In this document: piece by piece, positions 10,207-19,383 of the stretch | How the letters are laid out: each line of letters opens with the position of its first letter | How positions within the stretch are numbered: position 1 is the first letter of the stretch | Source of the DNA: Leptolyngbyaceae cyanobacterium CSU_1_3 | GTDB taxonomy: Bacteria > Cyanobacteriota > Cyanobacteriia > Leptolyngbyales > Leptolyngbyaceae | DNA: 64,000 bases | Assembly: GCA_012034655.1 (NCBI GenBank) | Contig: JAAUOZ010000002.1 | Span: 1-64,000 of the forward strand | Direction: 5' to 3' | Translations under genes and position numbers: made by a program | The notes under the pieces: generated by a model | What the model saw: only the letters and a program-made list of their open reading frames with translations | What the model was told of the DNA's origin: nothing | The model's database searches: none

Positions 10207-11205
10207 ATGCAGGATGGTATGCAAATGGATATCAAAAATGGCTTTGTTGGTGCAGTGGGCAACACACCCCTGATTCGACTCAACAGCTTCAGCGACGAAA
10301 CAGGCTGTGAAATTTTGGGTAAAGCAGAATTTCTGAATCCGGGTGGGTCGGTCAAAGATCGGGCTGCACTCTACATTGTTGAGGATGCCGAAAAAAAAGG
10401 TCTCCTCAAGCCTGGCGGAACCGTAGTCGAAGGCACTGCGGGCAATACGGGCATCGGGCTGGCCCACATCTGCAATGCCAAAGGCTATAAATGCCTGATT
10501 GTTATTCCTGAAACGCAATCTCAGGAAAAAATTGAACTGCTCCGCATGTTAGGGGCTGAAGTGCGGACGGTTGCGGCGGTTCCCTACAAAGATCCTAACA
10601 ACTACGTCCGGTTGTCTGGCAGAATCGCCGCCGACATGGAGAATGCCGTTTGGGCCAACCAATTCGAGAATCTAGCCAACCGCATCGCCCACTACGAAAC
10701 CACTGGCCCCGAAATCTGGGCCCAAACCGACGGCAAAGTAGACGTTTGGGTGACATCAACCGGAACAGGCGGAACCTATGCAGGGGTGTCTATGTTTCTC
10801 AAAGAGAAGAATCCTGAGATCCAGTGTATTTTGGCCGATCCGATGGGCAGCGGACTCTATAGCTACGTCAAAACGGGCGAAGTGCATTCAGAGGGCAGTT
10901 CGATTACAGAAGGCATTGGCAACAGTCGGGTGACTGGCAATATGGAAGGCGCTCCGGCGGATGATGCGGTGCGGGTAGATGACAAAGAAGCCGTTCGGGT
11001 CATTTATCAACTGATGAAGAAAGACGGATTGTTTATGGGTGGTTCGGTGGGCATTAATGTGGGCGCAGCGGTGGCACTTGCGAGGCAGATCGGGCCGGGC
11101 AAAACGATCGTCACCATTCTTTGCGATGGGGGTAGTCGCTATCAGTCGAAGCTATTTAATCGATCGTGGTTGGCTGAGAAAGGATTGTGGCCCGACGGGG
11201 TATGA
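10207..11205 (+). CDS. cysK: Cysteine synthase A-like PLP enzyme
   Basis: Fold-type II PLP enzyme making cysteine from O-acetylserine and sulfide. At 332 aa it has the PLP lysine in NPGGSVKDRAA, the substrate loop GTAGNTGIGLA, the phosphate-binding loop TGTGGTYAG and the C-terminal serine-containing LCDGGSRYQSKLF. The start at 10207 has AAAGGGA just upstream; ATG codons at 10219 and 10225 are alternatives. The protein is distinct enough from canonical CysK (for example the VDDKEAVRVIYQLMK region) that it may be a second isoform with another beta-substitution substrate. The next gene begins 10 bases after the stop, so the two may be co-transcribed. Confidence 0.9.
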   Translation: MQDGMQMDIKNGFVGAVGNTPLIRLNSFSDETGCEILGKAEFLNPGGSVKDRAALYIVEDAEKKGLLKPGGTVVEGTAGNTGIGLAHICNAKGYKCLIVIPETQSQEKIELLRMLGAEVRTVAAVPYKDPNNYVRLSGRIAADMENAVWANQFENLANRIAHYETTGPEIWAQTDGKVDVWVTSTGTGGTYAGVSMFLKEKNPEIQCILADPMGSGLYSYVKTGEVHSEGSSITEGIGNSRVTGNMEGAPADDAVRVDDKEAVRVIYQLMKKDGLFMGGSVGINVGAAVALARQIGPGKTIVTILCDGGSRYQSKLFNRSWLAEKGLWPDGV

Positions 11206-11215
11206 GGATCAACAA

Positions 11216-11706
11216 ATGAACGATCGCAGCTTGGTAGAAATACAGAAGGCAACGGAGGGGCACAAATCGCTGGGTGGCGAGACGACCTTGGAGCCGATCG
11301 CCCATTTGTCCGAGGTTCCTTCTGTTGAACCAGTTGTGGTGCAGGTTGTTGCCATCGCTCCTGTCGTAAGCTGGGAGCGATGGCGGTGTTGAACGCATTT
11401 CAGGTGAACCCCGTTTCCAAGGTTGGCGTGGTGGAGTCTGGCTGCCTAGGGCAGTGTGGCAATGGGCCAATGGTGCTGGTGTTGCCAGAACAGACCTGGT
11501 ATTGGCAGGTGCAACCCGATGAGGTGAAGGCGATCGTCGATCGCCATCTCCAGGGAGGTTGCCCTGTTTCAGCGATGCTTTACCCAAAATTTCATCCCAG
11601 AGGCTCATCCCCAACTAAAGCGCTCAAATCGAGCCAATCTAGCAGCGATTCTAGGGAGAGCAAAGAATTGGCGACCACCCCATCGGTAAGGCCGGGTATG
11701 CTTTGA
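11216..11706 (+). pseudogene. Thioredoxin-like [2Fe-2S] ferredoxin, one frameshift
   Basis: The first frame starts at 11216 (MNDRSLVEIQ) and reads to EPVVVQV. One base is then missing near 11347, and the second frame continues as CCHRSCRKLGAMAVLNAF. The cluster ligands appear as CxxxxC in the first loop, then SGCLGQCGNGP, followed by LPEQTWYWQV and YPKFHP, the usual end of small cyanobacterial (2Fe-2S) ferredoxin-domain proteins. The frame then runs about 30 residues past this natural end and overlaps the opposite gene by 115 bases, so the normal stop may also be lost. An electron-transfer role is expected. Both defects could be assembly errors. Confidence 0.7.
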
Positions 11707-12587
11707 GTCTGGCAAAAAATGGGCAGCAAGCTTTGAGCGATCGCAGGAAAATCTACGGTCTGCCGGATCGTTCCTAGGGGGCCCGTTACGTCGATCGTCG
11801 CTATGCCCGCCTCAAAAATGACAGTTCCGCTGCCCTTGAGGGCATCTGTCACCAGGTCATCCGCTAATTGTGAGAGGTCTAAGACCATTGAGAGTGTGCC
11901 AAAAATACTGGGGATCTCGATCGCGGCTTGGCCCGCAGAGAAACTGATTGTGCCAGACAGATCCTTCAGCGCTATGGCAATTTCTCCACCGAGCGTATTC
12001 GGCATTAAATCGACCACTGCCAACTCTTTGGAGAAATCCAACACAGCCGGATAACCTCTGACCGTAAACTGAATTTTGTCAGTCTCTCGAAAGGGAACTG
12101 CAAAATCGAGGTCTCCCAAAGGAGTCGTCAAACTTGTCACCAGCACACCCCTGCCAAACTCGATCGTGCCAGCAATTGTGCCAAAAACACTGGGGAAATC
12201 GATCGCCACTCGCCCATCGCTAAAATCCAGCGTTCCAGTAAGATGCTCAAGAAAATCACCCATAAAATCGCCTGCTCGCTGGGCAAAGTCTACCGTTCCT
12301 TGCAGGGTTCCAAGGGGTGTCACTAGATCGCCGACCACCACGCCTTGATCAAAAAAGAGGCTGCCAGACAAATGTTGCAGAGATGCTGAAAGCTGAGTGG
12401 CCAGTTTCTTCAGATTGCTTTCTGATGAGTAAGCAAGGGCAAAGCTGCTGCTAGAGATCGTCAATGGATGGGGGGCGATCGTACCTAGGGCAGGGGTCAA
12501 CGGGTAACTCGTCAGACTACTGTTAATTAGCAGCCCATTATTTAGCGACGTTGTACTCGTGAGATTCAGGATTGTCTCATGGGGCAT
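11592..12587 (-). CDS. Protein of six repeated beta-like units, unknown family
   Basis: A 331-aa protein with no signal peptide, membrane segment or family I recognise. It contains about six degenerate copies of a 28-residue unit at roughly 74-101, 117-144, 140-166, 179-207, 211-238 and 253-280. Examples are SGSLFFDQGVVVGDLVTPLG, TGTLDFSDGRVAIDFPSVFG and SGTISFSAGQAAIEIPSIFG. The consensus is G-(T/S)-h-x-F-x-x-G-x-h-x-I/D-x-P-x-x-h-G-T-h-x-x-T-h-D/E-F, predicting paired beta strands per unit. The composition is low in charge and rich in Gly, Ser, Thr and Leu. This fits a beta-solenoid or a secreted protein, and it could be cargo of the exporter 5 kb away (speculative). The 3' end overlaps the opposite ferredoxin frame. 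Confidence 0.75.
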   Translation of the reverse strand: MPHETILNLTSTTSLNNGLLINSSLTSYPLTPALGTIAPHPLTISSSSFALAYSSESNLKKLATQLSASLQHLSGSLFFDQGVVVGDLVTPLGTLQGTVDFAQRAGDFMGDFLEHLTGTLDFSDGRVAIDFPSVFGTIAGTIEFGRGVLVTSLTTPLGDLDFAVPFRETDKIQFTVRGYPAVLDFSKELAVVDLMPNTLGGEIAIALKDLSGTISFSAGQAAIEIPSIFGTLSMVLDLSQLADDLVTDALKGSGTVIFEAGIATIDVTGPLGTIRQTVDFPAIAQSLLPIFCQTQSIPGLTDGVVANSLLSLESLLDWLDLSALVGDEPLG

Positions 12588-12804
12588 GGTTACTTTTCCT
12601 ACTCGCTCAGTCAGTAGATTAACAAAAGTCTCTCCGAAGAGCTTTTTTCAAAAGTAGCGTTTTGTTAAGTTAGGCAATCAACTTAACCTAAAGATACGAT
12701 CGCCCCTAGAGGCTTGCAGGTGAATCAATGCCTCCTCGATCGCGCTTCGACGTTGCTCAACCGACAGGCAAATCAGCAAAAAATTTTACTCTCCCGCAAG
12801 ACCC

Positions 12805-13122
12805 TTAGTGCTCAGAAGCTAGCTGTTCTTGCTGATCGGGCAAATTATTTCCTTGCTGGCGAAGTTGTGAATCGCGGTAGAGCCAATAGAGAATTTCTTC
12901 GGCTCGATCGCGCTGCTGCGACAACTCACCCAGTCGATGGGTAAAGGCTGCGTGCTCATCGGGAGCGGTCTGCTGAAATGCTTGCTCAAACTGCACTCGA
13001 TGTCGTTCTTGAATCAGACGAAATAGAAAAGCATGTTCGTCTCGATCGGGATCTTCGACCATCCAACAGTGATCAATCAGGTGTAGAATCTCCTCCCTAG
13101 ACCGTGGCAACTCTAGCTGCAT
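12805..13122 (-). CDS. Small hypothetical helical protein
   Basis: A 105-aa acidic, Gln-rich protein, starting MQLELPRSREEILHLIDHCW and predicted all-helical. The middle (HAFLFRLIQERHRVQFEQAF, then LGELSQQRDRAEEILYWLYR) looks like a short coiled-coil hairpin. No signal or catalytic motif is seen. Codon use and HIP1 content match the neighbours, supporting a resident gene. Function unknown. Confidence 0.65.
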   Translation of the reverse strand: MQLELPRSREEILHLIDHCWMVEDPDRDEHAFLFRLIQERHRVQFEQAFQQTAPDEHAAFTHRLGELSQQRDRAEEILYWLYRDSQLRQQGNNLPDQQEQLASEH

Positions 13123-13411
13123 AGCTTCTTCTCCACTCCTTACAAAGTCAGCGACAAATCAGCAAAAATAATCATTCATCCGCTCAATTTACTGTCTTTC
13201 AAACGGTTGATTTTATTGTGTCGCAGTTATTACACCAGGTTCAAGATGGGGCTAATTTTTAGAAAAAATTTAGATTGAGTTTGTACCATTTTCTACATAA
13301 ATAGAGAAGATTTTTAATGTTGAGAATTGCAAAAACTCTGAAAAAGCACATCCCTAATTCGCTAATTTAAGGTTCACAAAGAACTTTTTCTCGAATTTTA
13401 AACTTACAGAA

Positions 13412-13864
13412 ATGAGAATTCGGCTTGAGCGTAAATTAAAAACCTGCCCTGACCAATTAGTTTGTACGGTCTGTCGCGAACCCTTCTTTACGGGCAAAAT
13501 TCGCACTCTTTTATATAACGATCGTGGCTTCATTCAAGGAGACATCTGCCCGGTTTGCATCAAGCTCAAAGCAACGGAGATTCGCAAGAAAATGCGCGAA
13601 CAAGCCAGCCTTTTAATGCAGCAACCCGTCACCTGTGTGGTGCAAACTCTGTCCTGTCACGATCGAGCCATTGAGCTTTTAGAAGCCTCCCAAGAACTTA
13701 TTACATTCCCTACCTTCTTACATTGGTGGCTCAAAAAAATAGAAATTCTGTCGGAAGAATCCCAGGAGCTAGAAGCGGACAGAGTGAAGCTCAAGCAATG
13801 CCAACGTGTAGAACGATCGCGGCTGCAAAAAATGTTGGAGGACGATCGCAAGGATGAGGAATGA
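13412..13864 (+). CDS. Hypothetical protein with a zinc-ribbon-like N-terminus
   Basis: A 150-aa protein. Cysteines fall in pairs, TVCREPF preceded by TCPDQLVC and then CPVC at about 46-49, consistent with a four-Cys zinc site. The rest is helical and ends in a charged coiled coil (EESQELEADRVKLKQCQRVE). The spacing suggests a structural zinc ribbon rather than an enzyme. It is preceded by a 270-base AT-rich gap and followed by the SLH lipoprotein gene. Function unknown. Confidence 0.7.
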   Translation: MRIRLERKLKTCPDQLVCTVCREPFFTGKIRTLLYNDRGFIQGDICPVCIKLKATEIRKKMREQASLLMQQPVTCVVQTLSCHDRAIELLEASQELITFPTFLHWWLKKIEILSEESQELEADRVKLKQCQRVERSRLQKMLEDDRKDEE

Positions 13865-13927
13865 TTCGGCAAAGTCGAGTTATAGAATCGAGCTATAGAA
13901 TGGAGTCAGTGATTTATTAATGCGATC

Positions 13928-15250
13928 GTGCTGCTTCCTAATCGACTGAATGCAATTGGTTTCGCTGCTTTTCTGCTGCTTCCGTTGGCAGGTTGTGCGA
14001 GTTCTGCTAACAAATCGCTTCAAGATGCGCTTGCGGCCGATCCACGCCTCAAAGAAAAGCCTGTGGTGCTGGGTTCGTCGCCAACTTCTCAGCCTAGCCC
14101 AGCCAAACCCATTCAGCCGACCCAGACCGATCAGATCGAGCTTCCGGCTGACTTTCCGGCAGAGGTTCCGCTCTACCCTCAGCGATCGCTTTTGGCGGTC
14201 GAGCAACCCGACCAAAATCTTCTGACGCGTTGGAGTAGCCCCGATCCGAGCGCTCAAATTATGGCGTTTTATCGCCAAGAACTTCAGAAGAACGGCTGGA
14301 AGCTAGAGGGGCAACCGATCGACCCAACCCAGGGTATTTTGGAGGCCAGTCGAGAGACGCTGCAACTAAGGGTGAACGTTCAGGCTGGCTCAGAATTTAC
14401 GCTGCAAGTTGAAGGGTTGCCAGCCTCGGATGCCTCAGCACCAAATACCTCAGCACCAAATACCTCAACTCCTTCACCAGGCAGTTCTGAATTTATCGGC
14501 CCGATTTCGCCTGCGATCGTCCCGTCGCCAGCCAGTTCTCCTGTCGCCACTGGAGGTTTCACCGACCTCGACAAAGCACCCAACGAACTTCAGCAGCCCA
14601 CCAGAGACTTGACACAGTTGGGCGTGTTGGCGCTGCCATCTAGCAACAAAGCCAATTTAGCCAAAAGTCAAAATTTCTTTGAACCCAACAAAGCCATTAC
14701 CCGGCGAGAATATGCCCGTTGGCTTGTAGCGGTCAACAATCGCCTCTATGCCAGTCGCCCAGCGCGACATATTCGTCTGGCCGTTGAAACTGCCTCACCC
14801 GCTTTTCAGGATGTGACCCGTCGCGATCGCGATTTTTCTGCCATTCAGGGTCTTGCCGAAGCCGGGCTGCTGCCCAGTTCACTTTCTGGAGACAGCACCG
14901 CGACGTTATTTCGCCCCGACGCTCCCCTGACGCGCGAAGAGATGATTCTCTGGAAGATGCCCGTCGATATGCGACAAGCATTGCCCACCGCAACGATCGA
15001 CTCTGTGAAGCAAACCTGGGGCTTTCAAGATGCCGCTCGAATTGAGTCTAGAGCGCTACGAGCCGTGTTAGCCGACTTTCAAAATGGCGACCAATCTAAC
15101 CTGCGTCGTGCCTTCGGGTATACCACCCTATTTCAGCCCAAGCGATCGGTCACTCGTGCCGAAGCCGCCGGTGCTCTGTGGTATATCGGCTTTCAAGGCG
15201 ACGGCATTTCCGCTCAAGAAGCCCTCAAAGGTTCGCTCTCTAAACCTTAA
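13928..15250 (+). CDS. SLH-domain-containing lipoprotein
   Basis: A 440-aa protein starting at a GTG at 13928 (a nearby ATG at 13920 is out of frame). The N-terminus has a hydrophobic stretch and the lipobox LPLAGC. A Pro/Ser/Thr linker with two TSAPN repeats (about 165-180) separates an N-terminal domain (about 60-155) from SLH-type modules. One is near 210-275 (FTDLDKAPNE to ITRREYARWLVAVNNRL), with a second near 295-345 and a third to about 430 (SVTRAEAAGALWYIG). SLH modules bind cell-wall polysaccharide, so the protein probably tethers envelope layers. Confidence 0.85.
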   Translation: MLLPNRLNAIGFAAFLLLPLAGCASSANKSLQDALAADPRLKEKPVVLGSSPTSQPSPAKPIQPTQTDQIELPADFPAEVPLYPQRSLLAVEQPDQNLLTRWSSPDPSAQIMAFYRQELQKNGWKLEGQPIDPTQGILEASRETLQLRVNVQAGSEFTLQVEGLPASDASAPNTSAPNTSTPSPGSSEFIGPISPAIVPSPASSPVATGGFTDLDKAPNELQQPTRDLTQLGVLALPSSNKANLAKSQNFFEPNKAITRREYARWLVAVNNRLYASRPARHIRLAVETASPAFQDVTRRDRDFSAIQGLAEAGLLPSSLSGDSTATLFRPDAPLTREEMILWKMPVDMRQALPTATIDSVKQTWGFQDAARIESRALRAVLADFQNGDQSNLRRAFGYTTLFQPKRSVTRAEAAGALWYIGFQGDGISAQEALKGSLSKP

Positions 15251-15327
15251 GATCTCCTTACGCCCTCATCAATCAGTGCTGGCGAATTGAATTCGCAGCT
15301 ACCCTTCAAAATCTGTCTACGCAGGAG

Positions 15328-15352
15328 ACAGCTTAGGATTGTGAATTAAATA
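15328..15352. repeat. Copy of a short dispersed repeat (TTAGGATTGTGAATTAAATAA)
   Basis: The string at about 15331-15351 matches one at 55319-55339 (TTAGGATTGTGGATTAAATAA) with one mismatch, and a weaker copy lies at 3286-3306 (AAAGATTGTGGATTCAATAA). All three follow genes or sit in spacers, suggesting one end of a small dispersed element. Confidence 0.5.
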
Positions 15353-15454
15353 AGATCGGGTCTGGCTCCAGTCGTTCACCCTCATCCCTGTTAACCCTCT
15401 ACGGAATTTGGGATAAATGGGGTGAATTGATTAATGATGGCTTGAGGGAGCGCA

Positions 15455-16438
15455 ATGGCTGATTTGAGGACTGACTTGAGGGTTGATTTTAGCGTTGCAA
15501 TTTGCACTTACAACAGCGAAAACCGCATTGGGCAAGTCTTAGAGCGGCTACGATCGCAACTCAACACCGACTCCTTCACCTGGGAGATCATCGTTGTAGA
15601 CAACAATAGCAGCGATCGCACCCAGTCCGTTGTTGAAGCCTATCAAAGCGACTGGAATCATCCGTTTGCACTCAACTATCAGTTTGAGCCAAAGCAAGGG
15701 GCCGCCTTTGCCCGATCGCGAGCCGTGCGAGAAGCCGCCGGGGCGTGGGTTGCCTTGCTCGACGACGACACACTGCCAGACGAAAATTGGGTCGCGCAGG
15801 CTTACCAGTTTGCCCAAACTCATCCGAAAGTAGGGGCGTTTGGCGGTCAGATTCATGGTGACTTTGAGGTCGAGCCGCCCGCAGACTTTAAAAGAATCGC
15901 CGTCTTTCTGGCCATTATCGAACGGGGCGCAAAACCTTACCGCTATGAACCTCACAAGCGAGTGCTGCCGCCCAGCGCCGGATTGGTAGTCAGAAGACAG
16001 GCATGGCTAGATCATGCGCCCCAAAAGCCCGTGTTGATTGGTCGCACCTCCAAACTCATGCTGGCCAGCGAAGATATCGAAGTCAATGCTCATCTGCAAA
16101 ATGCAGGCTGGGAAATTTGGTATAACCCCGACATGCACCTCTATCACCAAATTCCCCAATGGCGATTAGAACGGGATTATCTCTTGTCGCTAATGAACGG
16201 CATCGGGTTAGCCAAATATCCGATTCGGATGGTGCGACTTCAGCCTTGGCGGCGGCCGTTCGCTGTGCCCATCTACTGGCTCAACGACTTGAGAAAAACC
16301 ATTTTCCATGCTGTAAAGTATCGTCAAACGATCGTCACCGATCTAGCCGCCGCCTGTGAGATGCAGCTATTGGTCGGCAGTTTGGCCAGCCCGTTTTATT
16401 TTTGGCGACGATCGCTCACGAAGGAAACATCCAGTTGA
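15455..16438 (+). CDS. Glycosyltransferase family 2, HpsE-like
   Basis: A 327-aa GT-A glycosyltransferase. The start of the fold reads VDFSVAICTYNSENRIGQVLERLRSQ, followed by EIIVVDNNSSDRT, the DDDTLPDENWV DxD region, GGQIHGDFE and EDIEVNAHLQNAGWEIWY. It ends with a membrane-associating region. It resembles HpsE of the hormogonium polysaccharide locus of filamentous cyanobacteria; the match is by pattern only. Its stop overlaps the next start (TGATG), so the two glycosyltransferases are translationally coupled and probably extend the same glycan. Confidence 0.85.
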   Translation: MADLRTDLRVDFSVAICTYNSENRIGQVLERLRSQLNTDSFTWEIIVVDNNSSDRTQSVVEAYQSDWNHPFALNYQFEPKQGAAFARSRAVREAAGAWVALLDDDTLPDENWVAQAYQFAQTHPKVGAFGGQIHGDFEVEPPADFKRIAVFLAIIERGAKPYRYEPHKRVLPPSAGLVVRRQAWLDHAPQKPVLIGRTSKLMLASEDIEVNAHLQNAGWEIWYNPDMHLYHQIPQWRLERDYLLSLMNGIGLAKYPIRMVRLQPWRRPFAVPIYWLNDLRKTIFHAVKYRQTIVTDLAAACEMQLLVGSLASPFYFWRRSLTKETSS

Positions 16439-17628
16439 TGCTCAGAAAAATGTGCGATCGCCTGGCACTATTGTGCTCTGGCAACAGGGTAGGGGGCGAT
16501 ACAAAAGTGGCTCTCAATCTCCTTAGAGGGTTGGCAGAGCGAAACATTCCCGTTGATTTGGTGCTCGTCTCTGGGGCGGAACTGTCCCTGGAAGACTTAC
16601 CCCCCCTCGTGCGAGTGGTTGATCTGCGAGTAGCCGCCCCGCCCAGAGCGTCGAGTGCCCTCAAGATTTTGCGACCTTTGAGCCGCTATCTACGCCAAGA
16701 AAAGCCTGCCGTTCTGATTGCCCATCTCAGCTACACCAATGTGATTCCGGTGCTGGCAAAATGGTTGGCTTTCGCTGGCACTCGCCTGATTTTGGTCGAA
16801 CATTTGGTCGCGTCTAATTCTCGGCGATCGCTCGAACGGCGCAGTTGGCTTGTCCCCTGGCTTATGCGATCGCTCTACCCCCTCGCAGATGCTGTAGTTG
16901 CGGTGTCTCAGGGCTTAGCACACCAATTGCAAGCTGACCTCAACCTAAAACCAGGCTTGCTCAAGGTCATTTACAATCCGGTGGTAGACGCAGCACTGCA
17001 CCAAAAAGCGCAAAAGCCTGTGGATCACCCCTGGCTGCAACCCGGACAGCCGCCTGTTTTTTTGGGAGTCGGACGGTTAGACCCCCAAAAAGATTTTGTC
17101 ACCCTAATTCAGGCTTTCTCGCACCTGCGTCAACAGCGCCCTGCCCGCTTGGTGATTTTGGGAGAGGGCGGTTTGAGGGGGCAGCTACAAACCCTGATCA
17201 AAGAATTGGAGCTAGAAGCAGACGTTGACCTACCTGGTTTTGAGGCAAATCCTTATCAGTATATGAGTCGGAGTCGTGTGTTTGTGCTGTCTTCTCGCTG
17301 GGAAGCGCTGCCGACGGTGCTGATCGAGGCAATGGCCTGTGGATGCCAGGTCGTCGCTACAGATTGCCCCTACGGGCCAGACGAAATTTTGGCAGGCGGA
17401 GAGTTTGGCCAACTCGTTCCGATCGCTGATCCGATCGTCCTTGCTAGCGCCATGCAGCAAGCCCTGGATGCTGAAGTTACACCCCAAATCATTCAGCAAC
17501 GAGCCGCAGACTTTGGCTGCGATCGGGCGGTTTCTCAATATCTGTCGTTGGTCGAGCAAATATCCAGCCGACCCAAGGCAACCAGATCTTTATGTTCTAG
17601 ATCAACACAAATTCTGCTACAAAAATGA
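16438..17628 (+). CDS. Glycosyltransferase family 4 (GT-B fold)
   Basis: A 396-aa retaining GT-B enzyme. It starts with the ATG overlapping the previous stop (TGATG at 16436-16440); an alternative start is 16450. The N-terminal half has SGNRVGGDTKVALNLLRGL, typical of GT4 acceptor domains. The C-terminal half shows GVGRLDPQKDFVTLIQAF, LVILGEGGLRGQLQ, LPGFEANPYQYMSRSRVFVL, SSRWEALPTVLIEAMACG and TDCPYGPDEIL (the E-x7-E donor-sugar motif). It acts with the upstream GT2 in surface polysaccharide assembly. Confidence 0.88.
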   Translation: MLRKMCDRLALLCSGNRVGGDTKVALNLLRGLAERNIPVDLVLVSGAELSLEDLPPLVRVVDLRVAAPPRASSALKILRPLSRYLRQEKPAVLIAHLSYTNVIPVLAKWLAFAGTRLILVEHLVASNSRRSLERRSWLVPWLMRSLYPLADAVVAVSQGLAHQLQADLNLKPGLLKVIYNPVVDAALHQKAQKPVDHPWLQPGQPPVFLGVGRLDPQKDFVTLIQAFSHLRQQRPARLVILGEGGLRGQLQTLIKELELEADVDLPGFEANPYQYMSRSRVFVLSSRWEALPTVLIEAMACGCQVVATDCPYGPDEILAGGEFGQLVPIADPIVLASAMQQALDAEVTPQIIQQRAADFGCDRAVSQYLSLVEQISSRPKATRSLCSRSTQILLQK

Positions 17629-17696
17629 ATTCTGGCAGGGGCGTGGCGCTACCATGCCCTCAAAGCTGGTAGAGATTGCCCAAAACCGAAGATTTC

Positions 17697-18613
17697 TTAA
17701 TTGCGATGATGGTTGCTATATCGAATCCGCGCTCCCGCCCATTGCAGCTTCTCCCTGAGCGTCTCGTAATAGGAGTAGTTTTCGCGCAAAATAATGAATT
17801 GAGCGTCGTAGTCTGCCATACGAATATCAACACGTTGCCCTGGCCAGATTGTAGTCGCCATTACGCCATCCATCCAAAGTTTTGTCGTTAGGTCACGATC
17901 GACCAGGGGCCAGATGCTCACCACTGAGCCAGGCGGCAAAATGATGGGGCGACTCGAAAGACTCAACGGACAAATAGGCGTGACCGAAATCGCCGCCATA
18001 CCAGGATGAATGATCGGGCCATTCGCCGCCACCGTGTAGCAGGTTGAACCCGTAGGAGTTGACACAATCAACCCATCCCCCTGATATTGATCCACCACTT
18101 CGCCATCGATCTCCATTTCCAAGATCGATGTGATCATGCGATCGGCAGACGCGGGTTTGACACACATCTCGTTCAGCGCCAGAAAGCGATCGCTCATGGG
18201 TTCCTGATTAGAGCGATTGCCCTCAACACCCTCGCTTGCAGCATCATGCGTCGCTGTACTGCAAACCGATCTTCGAGCAGCCGCTCCCACACGGTTTCGG
18301 TGTTGAAGTCTTCAGACGACTCGGTCAAAAACCCCAAGTGCCCGCCTACATTCACTGCGAGAATGGGAATTTTGTCTGCCGCCAGATTTCTCGCCGCCGA
18401 GAGGGCAGTGCCGTCGCCCCCTAGAACGATCGCCAAATCGATCGGCTGAGTCGCCGATGCCAAAAATACCGGATACGGATTATCACTCGCCCCACTAGGG
18501 CCGAGTAATACGTGACAGCCCAATGTTTCTAATTGACGAGCACATTTTTCAGCCCAACTGCGACTCAGAGGATCGCCCGCTTTGTGAATAATAATGACCT
18601 GGTTTAGTTGCAC
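17697..18613 (-). pseudogene. nadK: NAD kinase, one frameshift
   Basis: Phosphorylates NAD to NADP. The N-terminal frame begins at 18613 ([13 protein letters not shown]) and carries the catalytic [14 protein letters not shown] and NVGGHLGFL. After MMLQARVL a single base is missing near 18222, and the next frame continues [19 protein letters not shown], then GDGLIVSTPTGSTCY and MDGV and ends at 17697. The joined protein is about 305 aa, normal for the family, with all motifs present. Because at least one NAD kinase is essential, an assembly indel is more likely than true loss, although many cyanobacteria carry a second copy. Confidence 0.88.
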
Positions 18614-18958
18614 AGTGCTTTAACGGGGTGCTTTGACTGGATACTTTAACTCGATCGTGAGACCAAGGGAGATGCACATTAATCAAGTGCCCACGCTTGG
18701 GGTACTTGCTCTGACCAAGATTTATCTTGAGGGGGCACTTTTTTCGCGCTTGTCCCTAATTTTGTCGGCGTTTTAGAACCGTGAGCGATCGTTAATCAGT
18801 GATTTAAGTGAGCAATATGCGTAGCCAACGCTAATTTTTTCACTGCCTAATGGTATCGTCCAAAGTCTAACCGTTCTGCAAAGTCTCACTGTTTTGAATC
18901 TATCAGTTTTTCGATCGTCCCTATGCCAAGATCAACACTCCCAAAATCTGACACCAAA
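18614..18958. other. Divergent spacer between nadK and cytochrome c6
   Basis: Must hold the promoters of both genes. The only clear structure is the terminator-like hairpin at 18685-18744; the remainder shows no ORF or known regulatory RNA. Confidence 0.4.
18685..18744 (+). terminator. Terminator-like hairpin upstream of cytochrome c6
   Basis: AAGTGCCC (18685-18692) can pair with GGGCACTT (18733-18740), followed by a run of Ts. Inside the loop, CCAAGAT and ATCTTG form a second small stem. On the plus strand it does not follow any gene, because nadK is on the minus strand. It would therefore end either an unannotated small RNA or a leader transcript of the cytochrome gene 215 bases downstream. 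Confidence 0.5.
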
Positions 18959-19297
18959 ATGCTTAAAAAATTTATGGCCGCTGTCCTGAGTGCAATTCTT
19001 TTAGTCGGAGTTTTATTCACCACTCCAGGGTTGGCCGCCAATCTGGAGAACGGGAAACAGGTGTTTGCGGCAACCTGTTCTGGGTGTCATGCCAATGGTG
19101 GCAACATCGTGCGCCGCAACAAAACCCTGAAACTTAAGGCATTAGAACAAAATGGATACGCCACAGTGGCTGCAATCGCTCAAATTGCTCTCAACGGCAA
19201 AAACAATATGCCCGGCTACAAAACCAAGCTCACCGCAGCTCAGATTGAAGATGTCTCCGCCTATGTCTTAGACCAAGCCAAGAAAGGATGGAAATAG
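18959..19297 (+). CDS. petJ: Cytochrome c6-family protein (soluble photosynthetic electron carrier)
   Basis: A thylakoid-lumen c-type cytochrome that can carry electrons from cytochrome b6f to photosystem I or terminal oxidase. The start at 18959 gives MLKKFMAAVLSAILLVGVLF, a signal peptide cut near GLAANLENG. The haem motif is CSGCH, and the axial Met lies in NNMPGYKTKLT. The end, IEDVSAYVLDQAKKGW, is canonical. NMPGY instead of the common AMPAF suggests it may be a c6B/c6C-type paralogue rather than the main PetJ. Confidence 0.9.
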   Translation: MLKKFMAAVLSAILLVGVLFTTPGLAANLENGKQVFAATCSGCHANGGNIVRRNKTLKLKALEQNGYATVAAIAQIALNGKNNMPGYKTKLTAAQIEDVSAYVLDQAKKGWK

Positions 19298-19383
19298 GCA
19301 AAATGGGCAGCCGAGTCGTTTCTGATCTTGAATTAAAGGTGTATCTTTAGAACCTAAGCAGGCAGCGATCGAGGGGCAGAGGC

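Noticed and set aside
13920-13922. ATG as start of the SLH lipoprotein
   Set aside because: It is out of frame with the signal peptide; the GTG at 13928 is in frame.
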